A stretch of 64,000 nt of DNA, taken from the NCBI GenBank assembly GCA_020161015.1, contig JAIUOT010000007.1, positions 58,846-122,845 of the forward strand, written 5' to 3'. Shown here piece after piece: positions 62,138 to 64,000 of the stretch. The first letter of the stretch is position 1, and each line of letters opens with the position of its first letter. Source of the DNA: Actinomycetota bacterium (GTDB lineage: Bacteria > Actinomycetota > Actinomycetes > Propionibacteriales > Propionibacteriaceae). A program made the position numbers and the translations under genes. The notes under the pieces are model-generated. The model was given only the letters and a program-made list of their open reading frames with translations, was not told the DNA's origin and did no database searches.

Positions 62138-62991
62138 TGGACGCCGACGTCGACCTCCTGGCCGGGATGCCGCGCCTCGGCCCGCTCTTCGCGCGCGCAG
62201 CGCTGCCGTCCCTGCACCGCGGGCCGGCCCGCCTTCCGCGGTCGACCGCCGTCGTGACCGGCGTCCGGCAGGACGTGGCGCGCCTGGCCGACTACGACCG
62301 GGTCTGCGGCTTCAGAGTGCGGGACGCCGTCCCGCCGACGTGGCTGCACGTGCTCACCTTCCCGCTCCACGTGCACCTGCTCTCCGGCCCGGAGTCCACG
62401 ATCCGGCTCGCCGGCGTCGTGCACGTGTCGAACCGGATGCGCCTGCACCGTCCGGTCGCCGCCGGCGAGGTGCTGGACGTGTCGGTGCGCGCCGGCAACC
62501 TGCGCCCGCACCGGAGGGGCGCGCTGCTCGACATGGTCGGAGAGGTCCGCAGGGGCGACGAACCGGTCTGGGAGGGCGTGAGCACCTACCTGGCGCCCGG
62601 TGCCCGGGTGGCCGGCGAGCCGGAGGAGGTCGCCCGGCCTGCGGTCGAGCCGCGCTCCCCCATCGCCCAGTGGCGCCTGCCCGCGGGCCTGGGCCGCGAC
62701 TACCGGCGCGTCTCCGGCGACCCGAACCCGATCCACACCAACGTCCTGGCGGCGCGTGCGTTCGGCTTCGCCCGTCCGATCATCCACGGGATGTGGACCC
62801 ACGCACGGCTGCTCGCCGCACTCGACGCCCGCCTGCCCGCCGCCTACGCGGTGGACGTGGACTTCCTGCGCCCGGTGCTGCTGCCCTCGACGGTCGGCGC
62901 CTGGTGGCAGGCGGAACGGGGCGGGTGGTCCGCTGCCGTCACCAGCAGGGACGGCTCCCGCGCCCACCTGGTGGCGCGGGTGCGCACCTGA
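62137..62991 (+). CDS. MaoC-family enoyl-CoA/(3R)-hydroxyacyl dehydratase (HtdX-like)
   Basis: A 284-residue double hot-dog protein. The C-terminal hot-dog has the hydratase motif DYRRVSGDPNPIHTNVLAAR with catalytic Asp and His, followed by AFGFARPIIHGMWTHARLLA; the N-terminal one (VRQDVARLADYDRVCGFRVR, LHVHLLSGPEST) is degenerate, as usual. ATG at 62137 overlaps the fabG4 stop. With thiolase and reductase it completes a set for acyl-CoA beta-oxidation or elongation. Confidence 0.92.
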   Translation: MDADVDLLAGMPRLGPLFARAALPSLHRGPARLPRSTAVVTGVRQDVARLADYDRVCGFRVRDAVPPTWLHVLTFPLHVHLLSGPESTIRLAGVVHVSNRMRLHRPVAAGEVLDVSVRAGNLRPHRRGALLDMVGEVRRGDEPVWEGVSTYLAPGARVAGEPEEVARPAVEPRSPIAQWRLPAGLGRDYRRVSGDPNPIHTNVLAARAFGFARPIIHGMWTHARLLAALDARLPAAYAVDVDFLRPVLLPSTVGAWWQAERGGWSAAVTSRDGSRAHLVARVRT

Positions 62992-62994
62992 GGC

Positions 62995-64000
62995 TCAGAA
63001 CGGCCCGTACCGGAACGCGTAGCCGACCGCGTCGGCCAGGCCCTTCGCCTGCTCGCGCACGAGGTCGTAGCGGAAGTTGATCGGGTACTTCGGCCGGTAC
63101 CGCTGCACCTGCTCCTCGATGGCCTCCGCGATCCCGTCCGAGCGCGTGTTGTAGCTCGAGCGCTGGACGCCGAAGCCCGTGGACATCGAGTCGTCGTCCC
63201 CGCCGCCGGTCACCCCTGCGCCCGACTCCTTGAGGTACTCGGTGAAGCGCAGCTCGCGGTGCGCGTCGTCCACCCGGACCCGCGCGTGGTACTCCAGCCG
63301 CGACGTCATCATGAACGCCTTCTGCTCGGCGATCACCCGGTGCATCGTCACCACGTCGCCCTTCTGGCCCCATTCGAACTGCCACGCGTCGGACAGCCTG
63401 CGCAGTTCCGACAGCGCGGTGAGCGGCCCCTGCGGCACAGGCTGCTGCGGGGCGGGCTGCTGCGGGGCCGGCTGCGGCACGACCGGGGACGCAGGGGGTT
63501 GCGGTGCCGGCTGCGGGGACGGCAGGGCCCACACCGGCGTCGGCATCGCGGACGCCGGTGCCTGGGTCGCCGGAGACGGGGTGGCGGGAGCCTCGGTGGA
63601 CGGCGTCCCGGGAAGCGGCTCGGGTCGCTCCGGGGTGTCGGCAGCGGCAGCCGGCTGGCCGGGTGGCTCGGGCGGAGGAAGGATGCGCGCGGTCGGCGCC
63701 GACTGTGCCGCGGTGGGCTGGGCCCCCGGGGCGGGCCGGGGCAGCACCGGCGCCGCAGGGCCTGCCTGATCAGGGCCGACCTGGGCAGGGCCGGCCTGCG
63801 CAGGGACGGGCTGCGCGGTGACGGGCTGAGTTGCCGCGGGCTGCGCGGGAGCGGGTTGCCCGAGCGGCACCCACTGGCGACCGTCCCAGCGGTACCCGTT
63901 CACGACCTCGCCGACGGCGGGGGCTGCCGGGGCGACCGGCACCCAGCGGACGCCGTCCCAGCGGTAGCCGTTGGAGACCTCGCCGACCTGCGGGCCGAGC
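62995..64000 (-). CDS. Pro/Gln-rich protein with tandem N-terminal repeats, 5' end outside
   Basis: The last 335 or so codons of a longer gene. At the window edge the frame reads VGEVSNGYRWDGVRWVPV and then, after a short spacer, VGEVVNGYRWDGRQWVPL: tandem repeats around G-Y-R-W-D-G-x-x-W-V-P, similar to small SHOCT/DUF2510-like segments. A low-complexity Pro/Gln/Ala region (about 170 residues) leads to a folded C-terminal domain (LRRLSDAWQFEWGQKGDVVT, YPINFRYDLVREQAKGLADA) that I do not recognise. No signal peptide is visible in this part. Confidence 0.75.
   Translation of the reverse strand, partial: LGPQVGEVSNGYRWDGVRWVPVAPAAPAVGEVVNGYRWDGRQWVPLGQPAPAQPAATQPVTAQPVPAQAGPAQVGPDQAGPAAPVLPRPAPGAQPTAAQSAPTARILPPPEPPGQPAAAADTPERPEPLPGTPSTEAPATPSPATQAPASAMPTPVWALPSPQPAPQPPASPVVPQPAPQQPAPQQPVPQGPLTALSELRRLSDAWQFEWGQKGDVVTMHRVIAEQKAFMMTSRLEYHARVRVDDAHRELRFTEYLKESGAGVTGGGDDDSMSTGFGVQRSSYNTRSDGIAEAIEEQVQRYRPKYPINFRYDLVREQAKGLADAVGYAFRYGPF

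Overview
The window is high-GC DNA from the chromosome of an actinomycete (Actinomycetota). Codons end mostly in G or C, GTG starts are common, and there is a long housekeeping block in an order known from Mycobacterium tuberculosis (pmt/rsmI/tatD/rsmA/ispE, then pth/rplY/prs/glmU/tRNA-Gln/tetR, then mfd/mazG/eno/ftsB-like/DUF501/ppx, roughly Rv1002c-Rv1026). The fadA2/fabG4/htdX arrangement near the right end is also mycobacterium-like. I cannot fix the genus; an actinomycete outside Mycobacterium is my inference.

Layout. 1-5595: the N-terminus of a Bax-inhibitor-1-like membrane protein, then a translationally coupled minus-strand set (GT4 glycosyltransferase, a glycosyltransferase-associated protein, a GH130-type enzyme, a small repeat protein), faced by a divergent paralogue of the associated protein. 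5600-21876: an integrative mobilizable element inserted in the 3' end of a tRNA gene. It has 23-bp att repeats, a tyrosine integrase beside one end and an excisionase-like protein beside the other, a MobF (TrwC-type) relaxase-helicase, a giant secreted RHS/YD-repeat protein with an unrecognised C-terminal tip and an overlapping small membrane protein (candidate toxin and immunity), a frameshifted toxin-antitoxin-like pair, a complete IS256-family insertion with an 8-bp target duplication, and a decayed IS256 relative.

21857-30484: tRNA(UAA), ppx, DUF501, FtsB/DivIC-like protein, eno, mazG, a lipoprotein and mfd, all on the minus strand. 30545-39138: a 2551-residue sortase-anchored fibrillar surface protein with about 17 CshA-type repeats of two alternating kinds, translationally coupled to a lipoprotein gene. 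39532-43452: pth, rplY, prs, glmU. 43703-47132: a serpin-family lipoprotein, tRNA-Gln, a TetR regulator and an MFS transporter behind a LacI-type operator. 47412-50883: ispE, rsmA, tatD, rsmI. 50948-56683: protein O-mannosyltransferase, uracil permease, an FMN-binding PPOX protein, the AzlC/AzlD amino-acid exporter pair and a small membrane protein. 56755-62991: a fatty-acid oxidation locus, with tetR and an acyl-CoA dehydrogenase/oxidase divergent from thiolase, FabG4-type reductase and MaoC hydratase. 62995-64000: the C-terminal part of a Pro/Gln-rich protein running off the window.

Features that cut across the window: at least ten genes have a -10-like hexamer exactly six bases before the start codon, which predicts leaderless transcripts; neighbouring genes are very often joined by GTGA/ATGA/TGATG overlaps; a 72-bp palindromic composite repeat occurs twice between genes; and three unrelated near-perfect hairpins share one architecture (21-25-bp arms, four-base loop, one wobble pair), one of them sitting in frame inside the fabG4 coding sequence.
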